DNA of 64,000 bases from Limanda limanda (lineage: Eukaryota; Chordata; Actinopteri; Pleuronectiformes; Pleuronectidae). Numbering within the stretch: the first letter of the stretch is position 1; each line of letters begins with the position of its first letter. Under the pieces are notes generated by a model that was not told the DNA's origin, did no database searches, and was given only the letters and a program-made list of their open reading frames with translations. Made by a program: the position numbers and the translations under genes. The DNA lies in NCBI RefSeq assembly GCF_963576545.1, contig NC_083654.1, positions 21,357,622 to 21,421,621 on the forward strand, in the 5' to 3' direction. Of the stretch, positions 50,321-63,236 are shown one piece after another.

Positions 50321-51482
50321 CAGTGTAAATGAACATTTCAACAAATTAGATACAAATCTGGATATAATTATATGTATTTATAAAAATGGCTGGATTTAAA
50401 AACAGCTTAAGGTTATTTTGATTAAACACATTAGATTTTTTAATTCTTTTTTAAAAAAATTTTTTTATTTAGTTTATTCTTATTATTTTCTGACTCTTTT
50501 CTTTTTACTTGATGATAAAAATCTATAGTTAAACTAAAAAATGAAAAACTACAAACAAAAAGTAGTAAAAAAACTCTAATTATAAAACCTGGTGTAAACA
50601 ACCTGAACTGAGTCGTTCACTGGTTTAATCCTCAACAAGGATTTGTTTTTTAAAAGCTTATTATGTTTTTAATCGTGTAAAATATTAATCTGAACGTGTT
50701 GGAATAACAAGAACAAAGTTTCCTTTCCCGGACTCAAGGAAACGTCCTTGGAAAACTTTCTGACGGCACTTAAGAGTTTTAATCATAAAGAAAAGAAGCC
50801 GACAAATCAATAATAGAGTGAATTGATCCAGAGGCTGGAGGAGGAGGAGGAGGAGGAGGAGGAGGAGGAGGAGGAGGAGGAGGAGGAGGAGGAGGAGGAG
50901 GAGGAGGAGGAGGAGCAGGAGGAGCAGGAGGAGGAGGAGGAGCAGGAGGAGTCGTCTGAGTGTTGATGTTTCAGGGAGGGAGGCGTCTTTATGTAACTCA
51001 CTTCCTATATCACATCACATGTTGTGTTTCCACCTTGTGTGTTTCTCTTCTCACAGGAAAGTGATTGTTACTGCGGCCGAAGGTAGAAATACTCATACTA
51101 TAGTATTATTAGTATTATTGTTCTTACAGTAATACTACAGGTTGCACTGTATCTGAGACACGGCTACTTCTGATTGAATTGCTTTAGTACCTATGTACTA
51201 TTATCAGTAGTACTACTGTAAGTACTACAGGTACACATACACACATGTACCTGTACACATTCATATACACTGAGGAGGATAAAAGTGGAGTAAAGCTGCT
51301 TAAAAAATACACAATAATCTCCTCAGTTACAGTTGTAGTAATAAATGTTAATTGTTACTCTCCTCTTGTATAATTAGCATAATTGCTGCACTGCTGCTAA
51401 TTGTGTTGTTTCCTTTTTACTACATGAGGAAGTAGTGAAGCAGGAAAAGGTTTTAAAGGGAATTTCCTGCTTTAATAGAGCA

Positions 51483-51515
<33 letters not shown>

Positions 51516-54174
51516 GATGATGATGATGAGGGTTTATATCCTGCTCTCACATCTGTATTCCACCTTCTTTGCCTACGTACACTTCACTTTTAGTTTCCTA
51601 CATTTCCCAAAAAGCCTTTTCCGCGCCCCCAGGGGGCGGCGCTGAGTTTGTTCCTCCTCTCTGCGGCTGGTTGGGATGTGTAGGTGGATGAAGTGAAAGC
51701 ACAGCGAGCGATTAGTCAAGAGGAAGAGTTGCTCACCTGACTCTCAAACCCCAGCTCGGCTATTTTCTGCCTCCGTGGGCGACTCTGCCCACGACGGCCG
51801 GTTCCTGCCGCATGATTCCAGAGCAACGGAGCAAAATGGCGGCCGGAGAGAGAGAAAGTTTGAGAGGAAGAACTTTTCAAAAGTACGACGCATCATCCAA
51901 ATTCATCAGGGTGCTCGAGCTGTCTCCAGCCGAGGATCAACGCCTCTCATCCCGAGGGCGAATCCTCTGAAACAGCAGATTTAAGACGAACGATATCGAG
52001 CAGGTTTTCATGACTGGAGAAGAATGTGAAGGAGAACGAGGCTGTGAAGCGTTTGGTTCTCGAGTTTCACCGACGACCTTCAAGGACCTTGAGAGGTCGT
52101 TAGCGTGTCTCAGTTCACAGAGATCTGAGGGTTTCAGGGTGAAAGTGTCCTGTTTAGATATTTGTTAACGAGTCCAGATGAATCTCTGGAAACGTTTCTC
52201 TTAATTGATTAAAAAGCAGCTGTTAATTACATCACAATGAGTTTCTACTTGGATAAAGACACAGATATTTAGTGCAACACGTTATTTTATTGTTTCAGTC
52301 GGTTGTTCCAACATTCGTTACTTTCTTCATCTCTCTTGGTTAAAGTCAAACCGTCCCTGGATTTTACGTTTGAATATCAGATAATATTCAGGAAATCAGG
52401 AGGAAAGTCACCTGCAGAAGATCTGATTAAATATGAGATACCTCAACTCCAATGTGACAGATCATCTCAGTAGAATAGTTGACAAGGACAGAGGAGGAGG
52501 AGGAGGAGGAAGAGTGACGGGCGCAAAGAGAAAAACGCATAATCTCGTCTAAATTAATGAAAGCACGGAGAGAAGCGGAGAGTCGGCGGCTGCTTCCTCC
52601 GAACGGCTCCTGCTCGCAGACAGGAAATGAAGCCGGGCGAAGCGTGTTCTTGAATCAGTTTCAACTTTCTGCCCCAAATGGTCGTTATTAGGACGGAGCT
52701 TTGAGCAGACTTATCCAGGATCAGCTGCTTCCAGCTGCCAGAGAGCGAGATCAGGCTGAGCTGATGGAGTCGCTGCCTCCGACAGATGGAGCAGAGGTGG
52801 TGCACATGGATAAAGAGGGGGGGGGGGCTGCAATTCAAACTAAATTACATTTATTATATAGTTCATTAAGTTTAAAAGTCGAAGAGTCGAGTCCAATAGT
52901 GAAACAAAGTTAAACTGGTTTCATTCTTCATTTAAGAACTACATGTGATCAAACTTGAACTTGAACAGGATCTTATTAACGCGTCCATCAGTCCGAGCTT
53001 CTTCTGGACTCCACTCCTCTCTTCTCCCTCTTTTAGCTCCAGGTTTGTTCTCCACCAGCTACAGAGGAAAATGTCCGAGCTGCTAAACGCTCGACCACTT
53101 CCTGCTGATTGTTTCCAGGAAGGAAAGGAATCATGGGAGTTTTTGAAATCTTAAGGCTTTACGTGTCAGGGGTTATAACGTCGGAAATTAGGACATATGT
53201 TATATTATTAAACCCGTTCGTTCTATATGTTGTTGTTCATGTTCTGTTTTTAGTCCAGCCTCCATTTACAGGAAGAGTTCAAGTAGCCAGCAAAGTAATT
53301 ACTTGACTTTACTTTCAACACTTCACTCCATGTTTGTATACTATCGTTGGGGGTATAAAGTCCATTATAACTATATATTCTTTTGCATTATATGTCTTTT
53401 TGGTGGTTAGTTGTAACAATATATTAATTGTTTATCTGGTATTTGGTCAGGAACACGTGACTTGTGTTTACACGTCGTCCTGCGATCGCAGCTCGGAACA
53501 CAGCAGGGTGATGCCTTCAGGTCCCCACTGGAAATCCAAACCTCCACAGCTACCTTCTGCTGGTAGAGAGACGGTGCTTTTCTAACTGTAAAATGTCAGA
53601 TCAAATTCCAGTCGTAAAAGAAGATCTATGAAGCGGCTCCTGCTCCTCTGGAAGTTCTTCTGTCTCCAGCTTCCTGCTCGCCGCTGAGTGTCGGCTTGAC
53701 TCCTCAGAGGCGCCCGTGTTGTGGTGTCGTGGTTGACGTGTGTAATAAAATGATTGGCAGCTCGCAGCGTGGGTCGTGCTGCCCTGACACGCTCGGGTTC
53801 ACTAAACACTCCGGACGCACAAAGATACAAAAACAACGAGATAAAACTAAACACAACTGTGGTTTGTCTACCGTTTTGTGTATTTTAATGAAAAGTAAAC
53901 TAACGAGTCCGGTTCCTCAGTGTAAACATCTCTTGTCTGTTTTGTTCCACTCGAGTTCATGACGTCTGTCCACCACCGCTCCACTCGATGTTGGTCACCG
54001 GCGCTGCAGTTATTTATAATCCACGATGGACGAGTTCTGGTTAATTGCTCAGCGAACATTTCGAATCCCAAAGGGAAAAGGTTCGGGAAAAATCAAGTGG
54101 CACAGAAATGGCTGTGAAACGTCTCATGACCAGTGGGTTTGGAGATATGGAAATAGAGTCTATTCTCAGCCCTG

Positions 54175-54209
<35 letters not shown>

Positions 54210-55749
54210 AGTGTGTGTGTGTTGCATTCACAAAAGCAGAGATAATGCAGGATGGCTGCAGGGGAAACGCATCACGGAGGAGTTGAATGTTTTATCAGCA
54301 TCTCTTCAGCTTTTTAACATCCTGGACGTTATTTTTATTAGATTTCTCTCGTTGAAATAGATTTATCATCGAGTGTAGAAACTGATTCTCACTGGATTCC
54401 TCAGATTGAATGTTTATCGTCGGGATTCGTTTCATTGGTCGAGTCCAACGAGCAGATTTCCTCCCTGTCAGCTGCACGAAGGGTTAAAGAGAATCCTGCT
54501 CTCTCTCTCTCTGCCTGTGGAACAGCCAGCGTGAAGTGAACCCGCTGCCCCCCCCGCCCGAGCCTCTCCGGCTTCACACTGACACCCGGTGGTGAAGCTG
54601 CAGCACTGCAGTGACTCTGGGTTCCTCCTGCACAGACTCTGATGGAGAAAGAGAAACAAACATCCTGCTTCTCCTCCGTCGACCCCGTGTTCCACTTCAA
54701 TCTGAACATTTTGTCCAGTGTCTATAGGGTAATCCTCTTCTGGTCGAGAGAGGGAGAGAGAGAGAGAGAGAGAGGGGGGGGAGAACACGTGACTGCAGCC
54801 AGAGGCCCGGAGACGTGAAGTAGAGCGACGCCCCCCCCCCTCTGGTTCTCCGAGGTTTGACCTTTGTGGGATTTTAAACATTCACGAATTTAATGTAAAT
54901 CAGATCCTCTTCATCACCCTTCATCCTCCGGGGGTTTGGATCCCAGCCGACATGACCCGAGTGGGTTTGTGTGTGTGTGTGTGTGTCTGTGTGTGTGTCT
55001 GTGTGTGTGTGTCGACATGAGAGAGAGAGCTGTACTAACTTTACCACAGCCGGCCACCAGGAGGCGATCCAGATGTTTTGGCTTCACTTTTGTCAGTGGA
55101 ACCAAATTTCCATTTCGTGTGTTTCTCACGGGATCTTTTATTTTGTTTTCATTGGTTCCGGACGAGTTAAAAAAGCAGGATAATGTAAATGCAATGTTTT
55201 TACTGCTCCCCCTGGTGGTCTGTAGACGTGGGTACAGTCCACGCTCCTGCTGCACCAGGCGGCGTCCAGATGAGATCTCCGCGGTGGATTGTGACTCGTC
55301 ATTAATCTGCTGCTCGGGACACGTGAGCGTCCAGATGGAATCTAATCTCTCAGATGAAACCAGTCGTGGAACCAGTTCTGCTCGTTCTGATTAAACATGA
55401 TGTTACTGCTTCTGCACAGATGATTAACCTCCAGCTTCCACCTTCTCTGTATTCTCCTCATTAACATGTGATTTCATGGATTGATTATGATTATTAAAGG
55501 TTATTATAAGTGTAATATTAGGAGTAAAGTGGAGGAGTGTCGCTCCTCCTCTTCAGCTCTAAGCTCTCTTGTCCTCTAGCTGTGGGTCTGAGGAGCTGGT
55601 TGCTGGTTAGACGTTCAAGTCGTTTTTCTCTCGGGCTCAAACGAGTTCAGTCAGATTCATTTATTGGAAAAGTTGAATATGATTTACCGCTACCTGCCAG
55701 AGATCTGAAGATCTGTATCCTCATATCCGTGACCTCTCTCCTCCTCCAG

Positions 55750-56006
55750 GTGGTCAGTCGGTGCCTCAGGACCAGTCGCCCACCTCCACCTGTCCTCCGG
55801 GCCCCCCCGGGCCTCCCACGGCGGCCAACGGCAGCAGCAGTGAGGTCATGGTGAACTTTGACCCCGACCCGGCGGACCTGGCTCTGTCCAGCGTGCCGGG
55901 TCAGGAGGCGTTCGACCCCCGGCGACACCGCTTCAGTGACGAGGAGCTGAAACCGCAGCCGATGATCAAGAAGGCTCGAAAGATGCTGGTTCCCAACGAG
56001 CAGAAG
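55750..56006 (+). CDS. dbp: dbp coding exon 4: PAR domain
   Basis: Acceptor CTCCTCCTCCAG, donor GTACAA at 56007. It encodes a Pro-rich lead then [19 protein letters not shown] and [17 protein letters not shown] ahead of [15 protein letters not shown], the diagnostic proline- and acidic-rich domain. Confidence 0.95.
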
Positions 56007-57448
56007 GTACAACGAGTCTGAGCTTCTTATTAACGTATAATTAGATCTTATAAACATATTAAAAGGCTTAATATCATGTGTGATGACTTATAGACACATG
56101 ATGTTTGTGGCCAATGAGCAGATTCTCCTCATACACTAAATAATTTAAGAACATTTCCTGTTCTGTTCCTCGTTGGTTTTAAAGTTTCCTGAAGCTCAAC
56201 ACTGGAGAACCTTCATCTGCAGTTTGTAGTTTTAGTCTTTTTCTCTATAATCAAATCATTTTTGATGAATTTATTTCAACCTGTTTCCAGTAAAAGTCAA
56301 AATTAATTATCATATTTTATAAATCAAATATCCAACTCTCATTTTTGATGATTCAACTGCAGCAGCTGAATAATTCTTTCTTGTGAGATTAGACGTTTAT
56401 CTCCAGACTGAAATTAATTGAAAAGAAAAATAATAATTAAATATGAAACAAGAATTTTAAAGGTGTATTGAGATTCCCCTCGGTCCCTTGATAACGGTTT
56501 CAAAAGATAAATACCTCAGAAGAATTCCCCTAAAGAGCCGGAGCTGCGTTATGATGAAGGAGGCGGAGCTTTGACAGCTCCTGTATTAATGTGGAGAAAC
56601 CAAAGCAGCGTGACGCTCGCTATCATCGCTTCCTCCCGACGAGCGTCCTGAATTATTTTGTCGTCAGCTCGTAGCTCAACGAGCGGAGAAGTGATCGATG
56701 GCTCCGGGTTCACGGCTCCGTGCCGAGCAGCTGCTGCGGCTCCGGAGGCGTCGGGAAGTTATGGAGAAACGCAGGCGCTCACCTTCAGTCGTTGCCGCTC
56801 TAATAAATGATTCGTACACAGGTTTGGAGAAATGATCCTGAAGCTTCGGGTTCTCCGCAGCTGAGGAGGAGTCAGGAACGTCTGGATAATCATTTCAAAT
56901 TAAGAAGGAGAATGACATTTTTACATAAATTCAATTAAATGTGTTGACAGCTTTAAATAAATTATTTAGAAGATCATTAAAGGAACGTTTTCGTTTATCT
57001 TGAGGATTAAATCTGAAGGTATCTGTTTTAATAATTTAATAATTTTAATAAATGTAAATCCTCTGTCTAGCTGTTTGTTGGAGAAGGTGCTGCAGAAATC
57101 TGTTTCCAGAATTAATGTTGAGCTTTTCGTTTGTTTTGAATTCGCTCTGTCGCTGCCACAGCTTCTTAATGATCCAATATCTTTAACACGTCGTAGTAGA
57201 GCATCCGTAAAGTTTTTACCATCCTCGGAAGCCGTCACTTGTTGATATGAAATAAAACTTCCAGGAGCTTTTCCCTCGGCCGGTGAACTGTCACGGTTTC
57301 TGTTGTTGTGATTATTCAGCTTCTGCTCTCTTTCCTTCCTCCCTCCCTCCTTTCTCTCTCTTCTTCCCACAACCCGCCCTTCTCATCCCTCTCTCCATTA
57401 TCTCTCTTTTCCCCCCCACCTCCCTCCCCACACTGGCGCTGGTGACAG
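56007..57448. other. dbp: dbp intron 4 (1.44 kb)
   Basis: GT at 56007, AG at 57447-57448. AT-rich, no repeats of note, pyrimidine-rich before the acceptor. Confidence 0.85.
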
Positions 57449-57664
57449 GATGAGAAGTACTGGAACCGGCGTGTGAAGAACAACGAGGCGGCGAAGCGCT
57501 CGCGGGACGCCCGGCGGCTGAAGGAGAACCAGATCTCCGTGCGGGCGGCGTTCCTGGAGCGGGAGAACGGCGCCCTTCGCCAGGAGGTCGCCGACATGAG
57601 GAAAGAGCTCGGCCGCTGCAGGAACATCATCAACAAGTACGAGAACCGGCACGGAGACTTGTGA
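57449..57664 (+). CDS. dbp: dbp coding exon 5: basic region and leucine zipper
   Basis: Acceptor GGTGACAG. It encodes [20 protein letters not shown] and the rest of the basic region, a heptad leucine zipper beginning [20 protein letters not shown], and ends [10 protein letters not shown] with TGA at 57662-57664. The full bZIP is intact. Confidence 0.96.
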   Translation, partial: DEKYWNRRVKNNEAAKRSRDARRLKENQISVRAAFLERENGALRQEVADMRKELGRCRNIINKYENRHGDL

Positions 57665-58862
57665 GGCGGAGGAAGAGGAAGAAGGAGGAGGAGGCGGGGT
57701 CTGGGAGGAGGAGGAGGAGAGAAGGGTACAAGGCAACCCAACAACAGCAGCACTTTAGTTGAAGTGGCGAGGGGGGGGGGTGGGTAAGCCGGCGTAGATC
57801 TGCTGTGCGACACCGGGCGCAAACACAAACACGTGTGTGTGTGCGCCGGGCTTCAGGAAGTCACCACCGGAACGCACAGCGACGCCATTTTGTCCTCCCG
57901 TAGTTTGACTCTTTGTTCGATGCCGCTTCGCTGACTCCACACGACTGTAGCGCCACCTAGTGTCACCTCGGCAGCTCCACCCCCCCCCCCGGTGCTTACG
58001 CCCGGTGTCGCTCTGCAGGTAGTGCGTCCGCCCGCCGGTTCCACCGCGGTGTTGAACTCACACTTTGCCAGTGAAGTCTCACTTTCTAAGCTCAAGGCAC
58101 GGAACACAAGCCAGGAGAGGTCAGAGGTCAGAGGTGTAATTTTTTTCTATAAATAGAACAAAAATAAAACATGTATATTTTTGAACTGGGTAGGAAGGCA
58201 AGACTAGTCCAGCAGAGTGGGGGGGGAGGAAGAGGAGGAGGTGCAGGGTTTTCGTCCATAACGCAAAGAGATTTTGACAAATAGGATTATTGTATATTTT
58301 TCTATTAGCAGAGATAGACCGGAGGAGGATTTTGGAAAATAATCTTTTGTATATTTTATATATGGGCCGGGGGGGGGGGGGGCTGTTGGCTGGACAGTCG
58401 CGGGCCACACAAAGCTTTTCCTCCCAGCTGTTTTATCGATAAACAACAACAACAAAAAAATCTATTTTCAATTTCACGGAGCAGGTCGGTCGGAGGCGGA
58501 GCATCACAGAGAATGTATCATGGTTGAATCAGGTATTTCACATGGGGGGGGGGGGGGGGGCGGCGACCAGGCGAGGGGTCTTAGTAACGATTGTTGTCGG
58601 GCGTTGGAAGGAAGACAGTGAAACAAAAATTGTATAGTTTTGAGACATTTTTGTGTTGGTTTGTTTTCTTTGTGCGCTCGTTGGAGCATTTGATTTGTCG
58701 AAACTTCTATTTGATTCCGTGTCTGATTTTTGAATGAATCACAGGGCTTGTTGTCTTTGAGGACGCAGGAGGAAAGAGAGAGAGAAAAACAGGAAGTAAT
58801 AATCCAGCGGAATAATGTGAGCAGATGTGTGGTTTGCTTGTCGTCATGTGAACGTGTCGGTG

Positions 58863-58906
<44 letters not shown>

Positions 58907-59883
58907 GTTGGTAGTAACACAACAGGGCTGCGGCCTTTCTCTCTCTGTTTGCTCCTCAGTTTGTCCAGCAGGTGCAGAAATGAAATGCCAACTGGTTTTG
59001 TGTTGATTTGCCCAGATTGAACAGTGACTGAAACAATCAGCATGCAGACACACACAACAGACACACACATGCACAGTCCTCACCCTGGATTTAACCCTTA
59101 TCGTTGTTGTTGGTGTTGTTAATGGACTTTTATGGTGCTGATCTGATCTGATCCTTCACCTGACACACACACACAAACACACACTAAGACAAGAATCATA
59201 ACCGCACACACGCAGACACACACAATAAGACACTACTCAGACACATTACTGAACTGCCTATACCCTTTCTTTGTCTTTTATTCCTTCTTTTTGTTTATTT
59301 TTCTTCCTTTTGTTGCATATTGTATTGATAAAGCGTATATAGATTTACACACAACACTTGTCTATACCTCTCCTTCAAACTTTACCCAATGAGAAACAAG
59401 AAATGCACCCTACTGCTACTGTACCATACAACTGTACTATTGAATATTAAACTATTCTCTCACTAGATATATATATATATATGTGTATATGATATATGCT
59501 TGAATTATGTGATTATAGTTGTAATATACATAATTGAATATATTACAGAAAAAAAACTTTGGAATCATTCTGTCAGTTTCTTCTCAGGTGTTTTTGTCTG
59601 AGGTATTAAATACACATTAAAAAAAAAAAAAAACATGCAAAAAATGTCTTTGATTTGATCCCAGGATTTGTGTTGTTTTATTTTGGCGGGGTGGGGGGTG
59701 GGGGGTGGGTTGGTGGGAGGGGCTATACTTTTTATCTTTCCTGTTGCCAAGGGTTTCAAATCTGTTGGATTTTATTATTCCTAACGTAATAACTTGTGAT
59801 GGGACAGAAGAAATGCCAGTTTGCTAAGCCCCACCCCCTTGGCAACTGTTGCTATGCCTGTCATTCTACAACTCACTGCATAT

Positions 59884-59897
59884 GTTGCCATGGTAAC
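59884..59897. promoter_or_regulatory. RFX X-box palindrome GTTGCCATGGTAAC
   Basis: Matches the RFX consensus GTHNYYATRRNAAC at every position, with near-perfect inverted symmetry. A half-site-like GGCAACTGTTGCTATGCC lies 45 bp upstream. Binding is inferred from the motif only. Confidence 0.5.
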
Positions 59898-60943
59898 AGT
59901 GACAGTTATCCAGGATACCATGAACATGAACTCCCTCAGTTTTTAAATCAGAGTTTGTACAGTGACGCTGGGAGAACTCGTTGAAAGTCACGACCCCTGT
60001 GAAGGTCATCGTCTCAGAATCCGGCTAAAGCTAAAACACCGGGGCTAAAGCTAGTTTACCAAAAGTCCCGAAGTGTCTCCGGGACTTTATTCAACGTGAA
60101 CTGTCACATGACACAATAACAGAGATAGCTAATCATATTTCTGCCTCACATTAATAAGCAAGAAAATGTTATCGCAGCTGATTCATTCCTCACAGATTCA
60201 TTTCTGATCGTCGCTCGTCCTTCAGCACGTTTAGAAAATCCAAATCCTCATCGCTAAGCTGTGATTGGACAGTTGCCGTTTGGAGGCGGGGCTTGGTGAA
60301 CGGTTGAGACTTTGTTTAGAGACGGAAGCTGAAGTGAAAAGTTCTTTGACACAAGTTGTTGTTTCCTTTTCAGTCGTTTTTTTGTGAAGCAGCTTCGAAT
60401 TTGATCCTCTCGTGAAAATCTCCCTTTTTGTGGGGATGTGTTTAAACCTCAGACTTTTGAATTCTCGTCCCTGGAAGAAAAGTCTCCGAGCGTCCGAGCG
60501 TCTGGCGTCCGGCGTCCTCGTCTCTCTCTGGAGGACGGACGCCGTTCTTCTGTCTTTGTGATATCTTGAGATTTTGGGATTTCCTCACAGACGTTTCAGA
60601 AACTTTTTTTGCTATTTTTCTATGTGACTGTGATGTTTGAACGTGTAACTACCTTCCTCTCTGCCGGGCGTTCGATGCCGGGCGTTCGATGCCCACTCCT
60701 CACACGCTGACACTTTTGCTGCTGTACGATAAAGAAAAACGGTATTGCGGGTAACCAGGGCAACGACAATAACGACGATAACAATCATGTACGCAGCCTT
60801 TTTACTTCTACTTTGTGGATTCTCAGCTAACTTCTCCCTGTTGTGACTGTTATGAACTACAAGTCCCCCCCCCCCCGACTCCTCACCCGTGTTGTGCTGC
60901 CCACAGGGATCATGGGATATGTAGTCTGTTCCCTCCAAACATC

Positions 60944-60949
60944 AATAAA
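60944..60949 (+). terminator. Distal candidate dbp polyadenylation signal
   Basis: AATAAA followed within 40 bp by a GT-rich stretch. It would imply a 3.3 kb 3' UTR. Confidence 0.35.
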
Positions 60950-62595
60950 GGCTTCTCCTCACTCACACACGTTCTCCTGGTGTCTCACTGTGTGATCATC
61001 TGAATCCATCCATCATCTGACCTGCTTCTCCTCTGAAGGTCACCTGACCTCCAGGGCTGTGGACTGTGGTATAAACATGGGAAACATTAATAACCATAAA
61101 CACAAATCCAGAATGTAAATGAAATAACGTGTCAGCTTCTCACAGAAGGTTTTGAAGGTCAGAGAAGTGAGGAAAGAGTTGAAAGACGAGATGAAGCTTT
61201 GTTGCTTTTGCTCTTTTAACGGTAAATTGTTGACGATAAGAAAAATATCCTGATCTTTATTGATATCTGGGTTTATTACTGTTGTGTATTCATGCTTCTC
61301 CCTCGTCAGCGTCACTCAGGCTGAACTCTGGTGACCTCCTGACCTCCGACCTGAACCCAACAACACACCTGCATCTGAAGTATAATTCATGTCTTTGCCG
61401 ATCGTTAGCCTCTTCTCTCTGAGCAGAAACATATTTCAGTTTAATGTTGACATATAAACACATATTTATACACAAATAGGGAAAAACCTGTGTCAAGTTT
61501 CTTGTAGTGTTGGTAACTAGTTTTTCTAAATGATTATAATTATTGTTATTGGTGTTATGAAAGGCGAGCCATAATATAAGGATTGTGAAACACATTCACC
61601 AAAACCCAAATTGCAAATTTCTCCTCTATAAGATACAGGAGCTGATTATTAATCCTGGTGTGGGAGCACAGACGTGTGTGATAGGTTATAGATTATTATC
61701 TATATTATCTTATTATTACAGATTATTGACGGCCAAGGAGAGAAACTGTAATATGTTCCACCTGCTGGTCGCCGTGGTTACTGATCTGCTGCTCCTATGA
61801 TTCCCTGACATCTGACTCTCATCCACAGTTATTGATTTAAAATATAATAAATAATAGATTTAAGTACATTTTTGTTTAACTTTATACATTTGTCATATCG
61901 CTGTGTGTGATGTTGTGTTGCTGACCACTCGTGTGAGTTATGGATTAATAACTGAAATGAGAGAAGTGCAGCCACAGGCCAGAGGGGGGGGCACTCGGAC
62001 GCTTCAGCCTCACAGCCGGTCACAGTGTGTGTTGTGTGTGTTTGTGTGTGTTTCACTGAGTGTGTGTGGACGCTTTGTGTGTGTTTCCATGGGTACAGCT
62101 AGGACTTGTGGGTCCTCAGTTATGCAACCCACACACAGGGGTCTGTGGGACCCCTGTGTGTGTGAGTGAGGGGGGGGGGCTTCACGCCACCACCTGTAAG
62201 TTATGGGTTGTTTCAGCTGTTCGCCGATGTTTGCGTCACCAGCCCCCCCCCCCCCCTCACCACGCCGCCGACCATCTGCCCAAGCTGTTGATGGAACTCT
62301 GCGCCAGAGCGTGCTACGTGTGCCAGGCCGTGCCGAGCCGTGCCAGGCTGTTCCAGGCTGTTCCAGGCTGTTCCAGGTGGTGCCGGGCCCTGTGACCCTG
62401 CTGCTGCATGTATTTACAGTGAGCCCAGGGGGGGGGGGGGGGGGGATCTGAGATGTACGTCACCACATGAAACCACATCTTTCCACTGGGGATCAAAGGT
62501 GAATTCACCGAAGTCAAGACGGTGAAGTTTCCTCTTTTCTACATTTGTGTGTTTGTATGAATCTTGTGACAAAATGTTGAAAACAGTTCAAGGTA

Positions 62596-62670
62596 CAGGA
62601 AGTGACCTGTGATCAACAAACAGGAAGTGACCTGTGATCAACAAACAGGAAGTGACCTGTGATCAACAAA
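62596..62670. repeat. 25-bp tandem repeat, three copies
   Basis: Unit ACAGGAAGTGACCTGTGATC plus AACAA, repeated exactly three times. Each unit contains an ETS-type ACAGGAAGTG. Confidence 0.95.
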
Positions 62671-62783
62671 TACACAATATACACAATCAGGTGATTATAG
62701 AAGAACCTGGAGACGAGTCCAGAGTCGAGTGTGTGAATGAAGCCGGATTGAAAACCAGGGACACACGTGGAGAATCTGTGTGT

Positions 62784-62817
<34 letters not shown>

Positions 62818-62947
62818 CTGTGTGTGTGTGTGTGTGTCAGGAGGTCAGAGATAACTGATGCAGGCACATTTTACTTTCTGTGTTTTTCAGTTGATACTTT
62901 GAGATATTTAAGCTTTTTCATCCTTCTTGAACAGACTATGATACCGA

Positions 62948-62996
<49 letters not shown>

Positions 62997-63142
62997 TGTG
63001 TGGTCGTGTGTCTGTGTGGTCGTGTGTGTGTGTGTGTGAGACTGTGTGTCTGTGTTTGTGTCGTCGTTTTCTTCACACAGGAGAATTGGGTGAGAGGTGA
63101 GTTCAATGTTCCACCTCAAGACTCAATGGGAACCAGATGGTT

Positions 63143-63143
<1 letters not shown>

Positions 63144-63233
<90 letters not shown>
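63144..63233. repeat. (CA)n microsatellite
   Basis: Near-pure CACACA run with one CTCA interruption. Confidence 0.97.

Positions 63234-63236
<3 letters not shown>

Larger units (their letters stand above)
43902..55749. other. dbp: dbp intron 3 (11.8 kb)
   Basis: No nested gene recognised. Repeats include (TG)n at 46177-46203 and 46391-46455, (AACTGT)n 46814-46850, (GGGA)n 48680-48752 and 49925-49990, (TG)n 50085-50195 and 50250-50318, (GGA)n 50838-50950, (GAT)n 51484-51527 and (TG)n 54176-54221. Ten CACGTG E-boxes occur between 46281 and 55325. Confidence 0.75.
38064..57664 (+). other. dbp: dbp gene span: PAR-bZIP transcription factor, five coding exons, 378 aa
   Basis: Exons 38064-38244, 43216-43484, 43688-43901, 55750-56006 and 57449-57664 join with matching phases to a 378-residue protein. 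The domains in order are: an N-terminal Pro-rich part with LKTLLQLPIK (about 40-50), an activation-type segment LLWERTLP...YMDLEEFLTENG (about 104-132), a Ser run then a Pro/Gln run (exon 3), the PAR domain [16 protein letters not shown] to [11 protein letters not shown] (about 245-302), a basic region [13 protein letters not shown] and a leucine zipper to the C-terminus. The VKNNEAAKR and [10 protein letters not shown] residues fit DBP better than HLF or TEF. DBP binds D-box sites (TTAYGTAA) as a circadian output regulator in the nucleus and is itself driven by CLOCK:BMAL1 at E-boxes. Which teleost copy (a or b) it is cannot be told here. Confidence 0.92.
57665..60970 (+). other. dbp: dbp 3' UTR and downstream flank
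   Basis: Noncoding. Candidate polyadenylation signals are AATAAA at 58163-58168 and at 60944-60949, the latter followed by a TGTCTCACTGTGTG element. The true end is unknown. Homopolymer G runs lie at 58370-58382 and 58543-58560, a (CA)n run at 58864-58902 and a (TA)n run at 59467-59482. Confidence 0.5.
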
